A stretch of DNA of 64,000 nucleotides from Emergencia sp. GTDB taxonomy: Bacteria > Bacillota > Clostridia > Peptostreptococcales > Anaerovoracaceae. Positions 9,368 to 18,231 of this stretch are shown here, piece after piece (position 1 is the first letter of the stretch; each line of letters opens with the position of its first letter). The position numbers and the translations under genes were made by a program. The notes below the pieces were generated by a model that had not been told where the DNA came from, searched no databases, and worked only from the letters and a program-made list of their open reading frames with translations. The stretch spans positions 1 to 64,000 of the forward strand of contig JALEOD010000042.1 in NCBI GenBank assembly GCA_022767345.1, read 5' to 3'.

Positions 9368-11566
9368 ATGGAAACAAAAGCAAAATTTTTAGAAGAAATT
9401 ATAAATATCAATAAAAATTACGACACCGATTTGATAGGGCGAGCCTTTGATACGGCCCGTACCTTGCATGATGGTCAACTTCGTAAGAGCGGAGAGCCTT
9501 ATCTGATTCATCCTATCGCTGTTGCCAAACTTTTGGCACAGCTGGGTATGGACGAAGAGACCATCGTCGGTGGGCTTTTGCATGATGTCGTTGAGGACAC
9601 AGAATATACCAGAGAGCAGCTCGTATGCGACTACAGCGAGGAGATTGCTCTTCTGGTAGATGGTGTCACCAAACTGGGAAGCATTAAATTTGACAGCAAA
9701 GAAGAAGCACAGGCTGAAAACCTTAGAAAGATGTTTCTGGCCATGTCCAAGGACATTCGTGTGCTGATTATTAAGCTGGCTGACCGTCTGCACAATATGC
9801 GGACTCTGCAGTTTATGCGCCCTGAAAAGAAAATTGAAAAGTCCAGAGAAACACTGGACATTTACGCGCCGCTGGCAAGCCGTCTGGGTATTTATACCGT
9901 AAAATTTGAACTGGAGGATTTAGCACTTTCTTATCTGCACCCGGAAGAAGTAGAAAAGCTGAAATCCGAAGTTACCGAGAAAAAAGAACAGCGGGAGCAG
10001 TTCATCAACACCGTTATCACTGAAATTAAAGAGGCCCTGGATCAGATGAACATGCACTATGATATTTCAGGGCGTTCTAAACATCTTTACAGCGTGTATA
10101 AGAAAATGGTGCTGCAGCACAAACAGCTGGACGAAATTTTCGACCTGACAGCAGTTCGTGTCATTGTCGAAAATGTTAGAGACTGCTATGCGGTTTTAGG
10201 GCAGGTGCACACCATGTGGAAACCGATTCCGGGCAGATTTAAAGACTATATTGCCATGCCAAAACCGAATATGTATCAATCACTGCATACAACGGTACTT
10301 GGTGATAACGGCGAACCATTTGAAATTCAGATTAGAACTTATGAAATGCACAGAGTAGCAGAATATGGTATTGCTGCACACTGGAAATATAAAGAAGGAA
10401 ATACCAAAGGGGATCAGAATCATGAAGAGATGAAGCTTGCCTGGGTTAGACAGACACTGGAATGGCAGAATGAACTCAATGATCCAAAAGAATTTATGGA
10501 AACCCTGAAAATGGATCTTTTCTCCAGTCAGGTTTTCGTATTTACGCCGAAAGGAGAGGTCATAGACCTGCCTGCCGGCTCTACGCCGCTGGACTTCGCC
10601 TTTAAAATTCATACAGCAGTCGGCTGTAAATGTGTAGGGGCAAAAGTAAACGGCAAAATGGTGACGATTGACCATACCTTGAATAACGGAGACATCGTTG
10701 AGATTGTTACTTCCTCAAATTCAAGCGGTCCAAGTATAGACTGGCTGAAAATTGCCAAGAGTTCCACTGCCAGAACGAAAATCAGACAGTGGCTTAAGAA
10801 AGAAAGTAAGCCGGATGACGTCTCAAGAGGAAAAGACGCACTGGATAAATATATTAGAAAGAAAGGCTTTGATCCACAGCTTGTAGGAAAAGCCAGCTAT
10901 CTGACAAAAGCAACAAGAGAGATGAATATCGCAACCCAGGATGAGGCGTATATGCAAATCAGCAAGGGCGGCACCATCTTGAGTAAATATGCTAATCTGC
11001 TGTTCAGCTATTTTAATGAAGACAAAAAACTGGAGCAGAAAAAAGAAGAAAAGCAGAAGAAAATGCTGGAAAACGACGCAAGGAAAGAAAAAATGCAGCG
11101 TCACCAGCGTGAAAACCCCGGCATTATTGTAAAGGGAGCGGACAATCTGATGATTCGTGTTTCCCGGTGCTGTAATCCGGTTCCCGGAGACGATATCGTC
11201 GGATTTATCACAAAGGGCAGAGGCATTTCCGTCCACCGCAAGGACTGCTCTAATGTCACATCTCTGCCGGAGGCAGAAAAAGCAAGATTTATCGAAGTGG
11301 AATGGGAAGACCTGAAAGTCGGAAAATCCTATAATGCGGACATCTGCATCACCGCAAGTGAAAGAAAGGGGATTTTTTCCGATATTTCCAGAGCCTGTGA
11401 AGATATGGATGTGAACATTTCCGGGGTTAATGCGAAGAGTGGAAAAGATGGGGTGGTGAACATCACCTTGACACTGTCTATTGCCAGCACACAGCAGATG
11501 CAGAGAGTACTGCGCACCCTTAGAAATGTTCAAAGTGTTACTAATGTTTATAGAGCAAGGAGCTAA
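9368..11566 (+). CDS. relA: bifunctional (p)ppGpp synthetase/hydrolase, RelA/SpoT family
   Basis: Makes and degrades the stringent-response alarmone, 732 residues. Domains in order: HD hydrolase with GGLLHDVVEDT (near residue 67), synthetase with GRFKDYIAMPKPNMYQSLHT (near 287), TGS (FVFTPKGEVIDLPAGSTPLDFAF, near 390), a Cys-rich segment (SRCCNPVPGDDIVG, near 600) and a C-terminal ACT domain (about 655-730). Both catalytic domains look intact, so it is the long bifunctional form. It lies 40 bp after secDF with GGAG upstream of ATG 9368. In many Firmicutes a D-aminoacyl-tRNA deacylase gene (dtd) follows relA; here that place is taken by a structured gap. Confidence 0.96.
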   Translation: METKAKFLEEIININKNYDTDLIGRAFDTARTLHDGQLRKSGEPYLIHPIAVAKLLAQLGMDEETIVGGLLHDVVEDTEYTREQLVCDYSEEIALLVDGVTKLGSIKFDSKEEAQAENLRKMFLAMSKDIRVLIIKLADRLHNMRTLQFMRPEKKIEKSRETLDIYAPLASRLGIYTVKFELEDLALSYLHPEEVEKLKSEVTEKKEQREQFINTVITEIKEALDQMNMHYDISGRSKHLYSVYKKMVLQHKQLDEIFDLTAVRVIVENVRDCYAVLGQVHTMWKPIPGRFKDYIAMPKPNMYQSLHTTVLGDNGEPFEIQIRTYEMHRVAEYGIAAHWKYKEGNTKGDQNHEEMKLAWVRQTLEWQNELNDPKEFMETLKMDLFSSQVFVFTPKGEVIDLPAGSTPLDFAFKIHTAVGCKCVGAKVNGKMVTIDHTLNNGDIVEIVTSSNSSGPSIDWLKIAKSSTARTKIRQWLKKESKPDDVSRGKDALDKYIRKKGFDPQLVGKASYLTKATREMNIATQDEAYMQISKGGTILSKYANLLFSYFNEDKKLEQKKEEKQKKMLENDARKEKMQRHQRENPGIIVKGADNLMIRVSRCCNPVPGDDIVGFITKGRGISVHRKDCSNVTSLPEAEKARFIEVEWEDLKVGKSYNADICITASERKGIFSDISRACEDMDVNISGVNAKSGKDGVVNITLTLSIASTQQMQRVLRTLRNVQSVTNVYRARS

Positions 11567-11672
11567 TGGACTTGCTCCAAGTTACGAAATAAATTGATGC
11601 TGCACCCCCCAAGAGCGCGGCGATTGGCCAGGTGCAAGTCGTATAATGGCGCTGGGAGACTTAACCCATTAT
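11553..11672 (+). other. structured relA-hydrolase intergenic segment
   Basis: Three complementary pairs are packed in 120 bp. GAGCAAG (11553-11559) pairs with CTTGCTC (11571-11577) across the relA stop. TGCACC (11601-11606) pairs with GGTGCA (11631-11636), with inner CCAA/TTGG. ATAATGG (11643-11649) pairs with CCATTAT (11666-11672), just before the hydrolase ribosome site. None ends in a T-run. I do not recognise a known riboswitch; it could be a processing site, an attenuator-like leader or an unnamed RNA. Confidence 0.4.
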
Positions 11673-11694
11673 GAAATAGGAGAGTAATAAAACC

Positions 11695-12315
11695 ATGCAA
11701 GTATATAAATTCATTACCTGTCCGATTCAGGTAAACACCTATTTGGCTTATGATGAAACCAAGAAAGGATTTATTGTAGATCCGGGCGGCTACAGCCCGC
11801 TTTTAACCCAGAAAGCAAAAGAAGAAAATATTGAGGTAGAATATATTATTTTGACCCATGGTCATGCTGACCATATCGGCGGGGTTGCTGACTTCTTAAA
11901 AGATTTCCCTGATGCAAAAGTAGTTGCATATGAGGCCGAAAGGGAGATGCTGATGGATTCAAACCTGAACGTTTCTCTTGAAATTTGCGGAAAGCCGGTT
12001 ATCGTTGAAGCGGATATCTATGTGAAGGACAGGGAAAATCTGACCGTAGGAAATACACAGCTTACCTTTATCCATACACCGGGCCATACCAAGGGTGGCA
12101 TGTCCGTCATCGCGGACGGCGCAGTATTCAGCGGAGATACCTTATTCCGTCAGTCCATCGGCAGAACCGATTTTTACGGCGGAGATTTTGGAGAAATCAT
12201 CGCCTCCATCAAAGAAAAACTCTTCCTGCTGCCGGACAATACCATGGTATACCCGGGACATATGAGTGAAACTACCATCGGATACGAAAAGGAGCACAAT
12301 CCTTTTGTTAGATAA
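11695..12315 (+). CDS. metallo-beta-lactamase fold hydrolase, glyoxalase II-like
   Basis: A 206-residue hydrolase with the metal-binding motif THGHADHIGG (near residue 59), a second histidine in HTPGHTKGG and an aspartate in FSGDTLF. A third histidine lies near the C-terminus (YPGHM). These are the ligands of the binuclear metal site of the glyoxalase II/YqgX-like branch, which cleaves thioesters such as hydroxyacylglutathione analogues. The natural substrate is unknown. It starts after TAGGAGAG and overlaps the next gene (hemZ). Confidence 0.9.
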   Translation: MQVYKFITCPIQVNTYLAYDETKKGFIVDPGGYSPLLTQKAKEENIEVEYIILTHGHADHIGGVADFLKDFPDAKVVAYEAEREMLMDSNLNVSLEICGKPVIVEADIYVKDRENLTVGNTQLTFIHTPGHTKGGMSVIADGAVFSGDTLFRQSIGRTDFYGGDFGEIIASIKEKLFLLPDNTMVYPGHMSETTIGYEKEHNPFVR

Positions 12316-13702
12316 GATTAAGATAAAAATATTACATTTTGAAAAACAGTATTTGCTGGAAGAACTGATAAAAATATTCCTAAGGCCGGATCAATATGAG
12401 ATGGTTTCAGAGGACTATATGCCGAAGGAAGATGAAAGACTTCTTGTCATCAACGAGGCAGAAAGCAGTGATAAGAATCAAATCAACAGAGAGATTTACG
12501 ATAAACTTTCTACTGTAACGGGGAAAAAGCCCGAGTGGGGGATTTTAACAGGCATCAGGCCCGTGAAACTTGCCGGTGAGCTCTATGAGAGAATGGGAAG
12601 TACTGATTCTGTATGCAAAATTTTGACAGAGGCGTATTACCTTTCAGAGGAAAAGGCAAGACTTGTCGCAGACATGTATCTGCATCAGCAGAAAACCTGT
12701 AAAACTGCAGCAGAAAAGTCTGCCGGGGTTTATATCGGCATTCCCTTTTGTCCCACCAGATGTGTCTATTGCTCCTTTGCGTCCAATCAGGTTGCTGACA
12801 GCGAAATCGCCAGATACTTTGAGGCACTGCTGAAAGAGATTTCCTACGTAGGAAAACGCATGCAGGAATGCGGCATTACGGCAGAAACCATTTATATCGG
12901 CGGCGGTACACCTACAACTTTGAGTGCAGAGCAGCTTAGAATTTTACTCAAGACAGTGAAGCAAAACCTTGATTTGACTGGGTTGCGGGAATTGACTGTG
13001 GAGGCAGGACGTCCGGACACTATTACAGCAGAGAAACTGGCTGCGCTGAGAGAGGCAGGGGTAGAGCGAATCAGCATTAATCCCCAGTCTATGCATGAAA
13101 AGACGCTGGAACGCATCGGAAGAAACCATAAGCCGCAAGATATTATCGGCGCCTTTGAAATGGCGGAGAAATACGAATTCAGCAGTATTAACGCGGATTT
13201 AATCGCAGGACTTCCCGGTGAATCCACAGAAGATTTTGTTAAATCGCTGAAAGAGATTATCGCTCTTGCGCCTGAGAATATCACGGTGCATTGTCTTGCA
13301 GTAAAGCGAGCGTCCCGCCTTGTGGATATCGACAAGGATTTTCATTATAAACAGGCAGAGCGGGTGGCAGAGCAGCTTAACGCAAGCAGAGAAATGCTTA
13401 AAGAAGCGGGATATATTCCGTATTATCTGTACCGGCAGAAGCACATGGCAGGCGCTTTTGAAAACACCGGATACTGCAAAAAAGATAAGGATTGCATTTA
13501 TAACGTGCGTATTATGGACGAACATCAGACGATTATTGCTCTCGGCGCGGGAGGAATTACCAAGGTTTACTATCCTGAGGAAAATCGTCTGGAACGAGTG
13601 CCCAATGTAACCAATTATCAGGAATACATAGCGCGCATCGATGAAATGCTGGATAGAAAAGAGAAAAATTTGTTTATGGAGGTAGAAAAATGGCAATCAT
13701 AG
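12305..13702 (+). CDS. hemZ: HemZ/HemN-like radical SAM coproporphyrinogen III oxidase family
   Basis: A radical SAM protein of about 465 residues. The cluster motif GIPFCPTRCVYCSFAS carries CxxxCxxC, followed by YIGGGTPTTL, the HemN-family glycine-rich motif. It is expected to act in anaerobic porphyrin synthesis, although some HemN-like proteins do other chemistry. I chose TTG 12305 because AAAAGGAG lies ten bases upstream; a GTG at 12266 in the same frame is possible. Either start overlaps the hydrolase gene, and the end overlaps hisS by 13 bp. No other haem genes are in the window, so the role rests on family. Confidence 0.85.
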   Translation: MLDKIKIKILHFEKQYLLEELIKIFLRPDQYEMVSEDYMPKEDERLLVINEAESSDKNQINREIYDKLSTVTGKKPEWGILTGIRPVKLAGELYERMGSTDSVCKILTEAYYLSEEKARLVADMYLHQQKTCKTAAEKSAGVYIGIPFCPTRCVYCSFASNQVADSEIARYFEALLKEISYVGKRMQECGITAETIYIGGGTPTTLSAEQLRILLKTVKQNLDLTGLRELTVEAGRPDTITAEKLAALREAGVERISINPQSMHEKTLERIGRNHKPQDIIGAFEMAEKYEFSSINADLIAGLPGESTEDFVKSLKEIIALAPENITVHCLAVKRASRLVDIDKDFHYKQAERVAEQLNASREMLKEAGYIPYYLYRQKHMAGAFENTGYCKKDKDCIYNVRIMDEHQTIIALGAGGITKVYYPEENRLERVPNVTNYQEYIARIDEMLDRKEKNLFMEVEKWQS

Positions 13703-14943
13703 CACCAAAAGGAACGAAAGATACGTTACCTGCACAGGTGTATAAGTGGCAATACGTTGAGAAAAAATTCTCCGAGTTCTGCGATAAATACGGGTTCAAG
13801 GAAATCAGAACACCGGCATTTGAGCACACTGAACTGTTTAAGAGAGGCGTCGGAGATACAACGGATATTGTACAGAAAGAAATGTACACTTTCGACGATT
13901 ACGCAAAGAGAAGCATCACTTTAAAGCCGGAAGGTACTTCTCCGGTAGCAAGGGCTTTTGTTGAACACAAACACTACGCAGAAGTGCAGCCGACCAAGTA
14001 CTATTACATTACACCTTGCTTCCGCTACGAAAAACCGCAGTCGGGAAGATTGAGAGCGTTCCACCAGTTTGGTATTGAAATTTTCGGAACTACCAACATG
14101 TTGGCAGACGCAGAAGTCATTTGTCTGGGCTATGACTTCCTCCATGACATGGGGATTAAGGATATCAAACTGAAAATTAACAGTGTAGGATGTCCTTCCT
14201 GCAGACAGAAACACAGAGAAGCCCTGAAAAAATTCTTAGAACCAGTTTATAACCAGCTTTGCAATACCTGCAAAGACAGATACGAGAGAAATCCGATGAG
14301 AATTTTGGATTGTAAATCTGATATTTGTCAAGAATTAGTAAAGGATGCGCCGGACATGATTGAATACCTGTGCGACGATTGTAAGAACGCTTTTACAGAA
14401 GTGCAGAAGAATCTTGACGCTATGGGCATCGAATACATTGTAGATCCGAGAATCGTAAGAGGACTGGACTACTACACCAAAACCGCCTTTGAATTTGTAA
14501 CAGACAGCAACGGAACCCAGGGAACCGTTTGCGGCGGCGGCAGATACGACCACCTCATTGAAGAAATCGGCGGACCTCCGATTCCGGGCGTTGGCTTTGG
14601 ACTGGGTATCGAAAGACTTCTCATGCTGATGGAAGAAAACGGCGTTGAAATTCCGCAGCCGGAGCCGTTAAAAGCCTTTATCGCCGTTATGGGAGACGAT
14701 GCAAAGGCCTTCGGTCTGAAGCTTCTCAGAGATTTGAGAAATAAAGGTGTCAAAGCCGAAATGGATACTTTGGCAAGAAATATCAAAGGCCAGTTCAAAT
14801 ACGCTGACAGACTGGGCGCACAGTACACCGTAGTCATCGGCGATAACGAACTTGCAGAAGGTGTGGTTTCTGTAAAAGAAATGGCAACTTCCCAGCAGAG
14901 AGAAGTAAAACTGGAAGATTTGACAGAAGAATTAGCGAAATAG
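13690..14943 (+). CDS. hisS: histidyl-tRNA synthetase
   Basis: A class II synthetase charging tRNA-His, 417 residues. It shows the N-terminal KGTKDTLP, motif 2 region LKPEGTSPVARAF and FRYEKPQSGRLRAFHQFG, the histidine-binding signatures RGLDYYT and GGGRYDHL, and motif 3 GFGLGIERLLML, then an anticodon-binding domain. ATG 13690 follows GGAGGTAG inside the end of hemZ. hisS-aspS pairing is usual in Firmicutes. No T-box leader is seen. Confidence 0.97.
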   Translation: MAIIAPKGTKDTLPAQVYKWQYVEKKFSEFCDKYGFKEIRTPAFEHTELFKRGVGDTTDIVQKEMYTFDDYAKRSITLKPEGTSPVARAFVEHKHYAEVQPTKYYYITPCFRYEKPQSGRLRAFHQFGIEIFGTTNMLADAEVICLGYDFLHDMGIKDIKLKINSVGCPSCRQKHREALKKFLEPVYNQLCNTCKDRYERNPMRILDCKSDICQELVKDAPDMIEYLCDDCKNAFTEVQKNLDAMGIEYIVDPRIVRGLDYYTKTAFEFVTDSNGTQGTVCGGGRYDHLIEEIGGPPIPGVGFGLGIERLLMLMEENGVEIPQPEPLKAFIAVMGDDAKAFGLKLLRDLRNKGVKAEMDTLARNIKGQFKYADRLGAQYTVVIGDNELAEGVVSVKEMATSQQREVKLEDLTEELAK

Positions 14944-14957
14944 GAGTTAAGAAATAC

Positions 14958-16721
14958 ATGGCAGAATTATTGAAAAGAACCCATTATTGCGGTGATTTAC
15001 GCATTGCAGACGTGGAAGCAGAAGTGGTATTAAACGGCTGGGTTGCGAAGCAGAGAAGTCTGGGCGGCTTAATCTTTGCAGACCTTCGTGACAAGACCGG
15101 CATTGTGCAGATTACCTTTGACGACACCATTTGCGAAGATGTGTTCAAAAGAGCGGAATCCCTGCGCAGTGAATATGTCATCGGCGTAAGAGGTATCGTG
15201 AAGGAAAGAAGTTCCAAAAACCCTAATCTTCCGACAGGAGAAATTGAAGTTTTTGCAAAGGAACTTCTGGTTTATAACGAATCGGAAACACCGCCGATTT
15301 ACATTAAAGACGACGACAACGTAGACGATAATCTTCGTTTAAAATACAGATATCTGGATCTGCGCAAGCTGAAAATGCAGGAAAATATCAAATTCAGACA
15401 CAAACTTGCTAAGCTGACCCGCGACTATTTTGACGAAAACGAATTTACAGAGATCGAAACACCGATTTTAATTAAGTCCACGCCGGAAGGCGCCAGAGAC
15501 TATCTGGTTCCAAGCCGCGTGAACGAGGGCAGATTCTATGCGCTGCCTCAGTCACCGCAGCTGTTTAAACAGCTGCTGATGGTCAGCGGCTGTGATCGTT
15601 ATATTCAGATTGCAAAGTGTTTTAGAGATGAAGACCTGCGTGCGGACAGACAGCCTGAATTTACCCAGATCGATATGGAAATGTCCTTTGTGGATCAGGA
15701 CGATGTCATCGCTATGCAGGAAGGTTATTTAAAGAGAGTGTTCAAGGAACTTTTGGATGTAGAAATCGCTACGCCGTTTCCAAGAATTCCTTTTGACGAG
15801 GCTATGGAGCGTTACGGCAGTGATAAGCCGGACACCAGATTCGGCTTTGAGCTAAAATGCCTAAACAATGTCGTTGCCGGCACTGAATTTAAAGTCTTTG
15901 CCGATGCCCTTGCTGCAGGCGGCGATGTAAGAGGTATCTGTATTGACGGCGGTTCTGAGAAGTTCAGCAGAAAAGATATCGATAAACTGACCGAGCAGGC
16001 AAAGCATTACGGCGCGAAAGGTCTTGTATGGCTGCGCGTGGAAGAGGGCGAATACAAATCTTCTGTAAATAAGTTCTTTACTCAGGAGCAGCTTGCTGAG
16101 ATTGCAAAGGTCTTTGATGCAGCGACCGGCGATTTAATTCTCATCGCAGCGGACAGAGCAAAGGTCGTATTCGACACTTTGGGATTCCTCAGAAGGCATA
16201 TTGCAGGTCTTATGGGACTTCTCGACGACAAACAGTTCAATCTGCTTTGGGTAACTGATTTCCCTATGTTTGAAAAGGATGATGAAACCGGCGAGCTGAA
16301 GGCAATGCACCACCCGTTTACCCATCCAAGAACAGAGGACATTCCGCTCCTCGACACAGAGCCTGAAAAGGTAAAAGCAATCGCTTATGACATCGTCATG
16401 AACGGCGTCGAAGTAGGCGGCGGCAGCATTAGAATCCACGAAAAAGATTTGCAGGCGAAAATGTTTAAAGCCCTGAGATTAACAGAAGAAGAATGCCAGG
16501 AAAAATTTGGATTTCTACTGGAAGCGTTTAAATACGGCGCGCCTCCTCACGGTGGTCTGGCATATGGTCTTGACAGACTGGTTATGCTCCTTCTCGGCGA
16601 ACACAGTATCAGAGAAGTCATTGCATTTCCAAAGAATCAAAATGCGCAGTGCATGGTCTGTGAAGCGCCGGGCGTTGTAGAAGAAGAGCAGCTTGCGGAA
16701 CTTGGCATTAACTTGAGGTAA
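14958..16721 (+). CDS. aspS: aspartyl-tRNA synthetase
   Basis: A class II synthetase of the bacterial type, 587 residues, with an N-terminal OB-fold anticodon domain (GWVAKQRSLGGLIFADLRDKTG), the catalytic core FTEIETPILIKSTPEGARD and FRDEDLRADRQPEFTQID, the bacterial insertion domain, and motif 3 GLAYGLDRLVMLL near the end. It lies 14 bp after hisS with a GGAG site. Whether it also charges tRNA-Asn depends on gatCAB, which is not in the window. Confidence 0.97.
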   Translation: MAELLKRTHYCGDLRIADVEAEVVLNGWVAKQRSLGGLIFADLRDKTGIVQITFDDTICEDVFKRAESLRSEYVIGVRGIVKERSSKNPNLPTGEIEVFAKELLVYNESETPPIYIKDDDNVDDNLRLKYRYLDLRKLKMQENIKFRHKLAKLTRDYFDENEFTEIETPILIKSTPEGARDYLVPSRVNEGRFYALPQSPQLFKQLLMVSGCDRYIQIAKCFRDEDLRADRQPEFTQIDMEMSFVDQDDVIAMQEGYLKRVFKELLDVEIATPFPRIPFDEAMERYGSDKPDTRFGFELKCLNNVVAGTEFKVFADALAAGGDVRGICIDGGSEKFSRKDIDKLTEQAKHYGAKGLVWLRVEEGEYKSSVNKFFTQEQLAEIAKVFDAATGDLILIAADRAKVVFDTLGFLRRHIAGLMGLLDDKQFNLLWVTDFPMFEKDDETGELKAMHHPFTHPRTEDIPLLDTEPEKVKAIAYDIVMNGVEVGGGSIRIHEKDLQAKMFKALRLTEEECQEKFGFLLEAFKYGAPPHGGLAYGLDRLVMLLLGEHSIREVIAFPKNQNAQCMVCEAPGVVEEEQLAELGINLR

Positions 16722-16723
16722 CC

Positions 16724-17335
16724 ATGAGCGATATCGGAATATTAGGCGGATCTTTTGATCCTTTTCATAACGGACATTTATCTATCGCAAAGGCTGCAAT
16801 GCGCGAATGCGGTCTTGTGCAGATTATTCTTCTGCCCGCGAAGGTACAGCCCTTTAAAGTGGGGCGGCACATGGCTGCAGAAGAGGATCGGGTCAATATG
16901 GTCAGTCTAATCGCCCGTCAGAATCAGAATTTTATTGTATCCACTGTGGAAGCATACAGCGAAGAAGTTTCTTATACTTATAAAACGCTGCAGACCTTGA
17001 AACGCCTGTATCCTAAGGATCGACTTCACTTTATTTTAGGTACAGACTCATTTCTCAGTCTGGAAGCCTGGTATAAGGGGGCTGATTTATTGCGGGAGTT
17101 TCCTTTCATCGTTGGTGTAAGACCGGGCTATAAGGAAAGTGAAACTATTGCCATGGTCGAAAAAGTGCGGCGCTGCTATGATGCAAGAATTAAAATTCTG
17201 CACAACAGAATTTTGGAAGTATCTTCCACAGAGATTAAAGAAAATATTAAAGCAGGAAAATCTATCAGATCGTTGGTACCTTTTCCGATAGAAAGGTATA
17301 TCCATGAACACAGACTCTATCAAGACGTATATTGA
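16724..17335 (+). CDS. nadD: nicotinate-nucleotide adenylyltransferase
   Basis: Adenylates nicotinic acid mononucleotide in NAD synthesis. The 203-residue protein begins with the nucleotidyltransferase motif GILGGSFDPFHNGHL and ends with SSTEIKENI, the paired HxGH and SxTxxR-like signatures. It is two bases after the aspS stop and overlaps yqeK by 32 bp. The nadD-yqeK-rsfS order is classic for Firmicutes and supports all three calls. Confidence 0.95.
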   Translation: MSDIGILGGSFDPFHNGHLSIAKAAMRECGLVQIILLPAKVQPFKVGRHMAAEEDRVNMVSLIARQNQNFIVSTVEAYSEEVSYTYKTLQTLKRLYPKDRLHFILGTDSFLSLEAWYKGADLLREFPFIVGVRPGYKESETIAMVEKVRRCYDARIKILHNRILEVSSTEIKENIKAGKSIRSLVPFPIERYIHEHRLYQDVY

Positions 17336-17876
17336 GAAGAATTTTTCAGAGAAAAGAAAACTTCACACAGAAGGCGTCAGAGTTACTGCGATAGATCTTG
17401 CGAAAAAATATGGTGCGGATCCTGAAAAGGCAGAAACTGCGGCATTGTTTCACGATATGTATCGGGGAGTTTCCGTCGATGTGCTGAATTACTATGTAAA
17501 ACATCTGGGACTTTCTGAAACCTATCTGAACAACAGCAATCTGGCACATGGAAAGATTGCCGCTATCGTAATGGAGCGGGATTTTGGCATAACAGATCCG
17601 GATATTATTAACGCGGTCAGTTATCATACGACAGGACGTCCTGCCATGAGCGTGCTGGAAAAGGTAATCTATATTGCAGATGCCATTGAACCCAATCGAA
17701 ATTATCCGGGTGTTGAGGCGATTCGCAAGATGGCAGAGGAAGATTTAGATAAGGCTTGTTTACTTTCTATGGACAGAACCATAGAATATGTTCAGCAGCA
17801 GGGGAATTTCCTTGATACAGATACCATTGCTGCCAGAAATGACTTAAAAGAGACAATACGCCATAAAGGAGAATAA
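17304..17876 (+). CDS. yqeK: YqeK family HD-domain hydrolase
   Basis: A 190-residue HD-superfamily protein. Metal ligands are visible in HTEGV (first His), LFHDMYRG (HD), LAHGKIAA and DAIEPNR. Family members hydrolyse symmetrical diadenosine tetraphosphate to ADP. The start ATG 17304 lies within nadD behind a GAAAGG site, and rsfS begins two bases after its stop. Confidence 0.92.
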   Translation: MNTDSIKTYIEKNFSEKRKLHTEGVRVTAIDLAKKYGADPEKAETAALFHDMYRGVSVDVLNYYVKHLGLSETYLNNSNLAHGKIAAIVMERDFGITDPDIINAVSYHTTGRPAMSVLEKVIYIADAIEPNRNYPGVEAIRKMAEEDLDKACLLSMDRTIEYVQQQGNFLDTDTIAARNDLKETIRHKGE

Positions 17877-17878
17877 AG

Positions 17879-18223
17879 ATGAATAATAAAAGTTTTGCGC
17901 TGCTTGCAGCGAAAACATTGGATGACAAAAAAGCGCTGGATATCGCTGTCATCGATATCATGGAGAAGGCGACATTTGCAGACTATCTGGTCATTGCGAC
18001 CGGTAATTCGGAAAGACAGGTGAACAGTCTGGTCGATGAAGTAGAAGATCAGTTTGCAAAAGAAGGACTTCTTGTAAAGAATATTGAAGGAAAGCAAAAT
18101 TCCGGATGGGTTTTGATGGACTTCGGCGATATTATCGTCAATATCTTTACGAAAGAAATGCGAGAAAAGTATAATATCGAAAAGGTGTGGGGCGACTGCA
18201 GCTTTTTAGATTTGGAGGATTAA
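17879..18223 (+). CDS. rsfS: ribosomal silencing factor RsfS
   Basis: A 114-residue protein that binds ribosomal protein uL14 on the free large subunit and blocks subunit joining when cells starve. Typical features are the N-terminal [33 protein letters not shown] and the C-terminal [15 protein letters not shown]. It starts after an AAAGGAG site, directly behind yqeK, and leuS follows at once. Confidence 0.94.
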   Translation: MNNKSFALLAAKTLDDKKALDIAVIDIMEKATFADYLVIATGNSERQVNSLVDEVEDQFAKEGLLVKNIEGKQNSGWVLMDFGDIIVNIFTKEMREKYNIEKVWGDCSFLDLED

Positions 18224-18231
18224 TAAAAGCA

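Noticed and set aside
10823..11533. A 236-codon ORF antisense to relA
   Set aside because: Opposite intact, conserved relA domains; Cys/Phe-rich shadow composition.
13550..13690. T-box leader for hisS/aspS
   Set aside because: hisS starts within hemZ and there is no leader or specifier structure before either synthetase gene.
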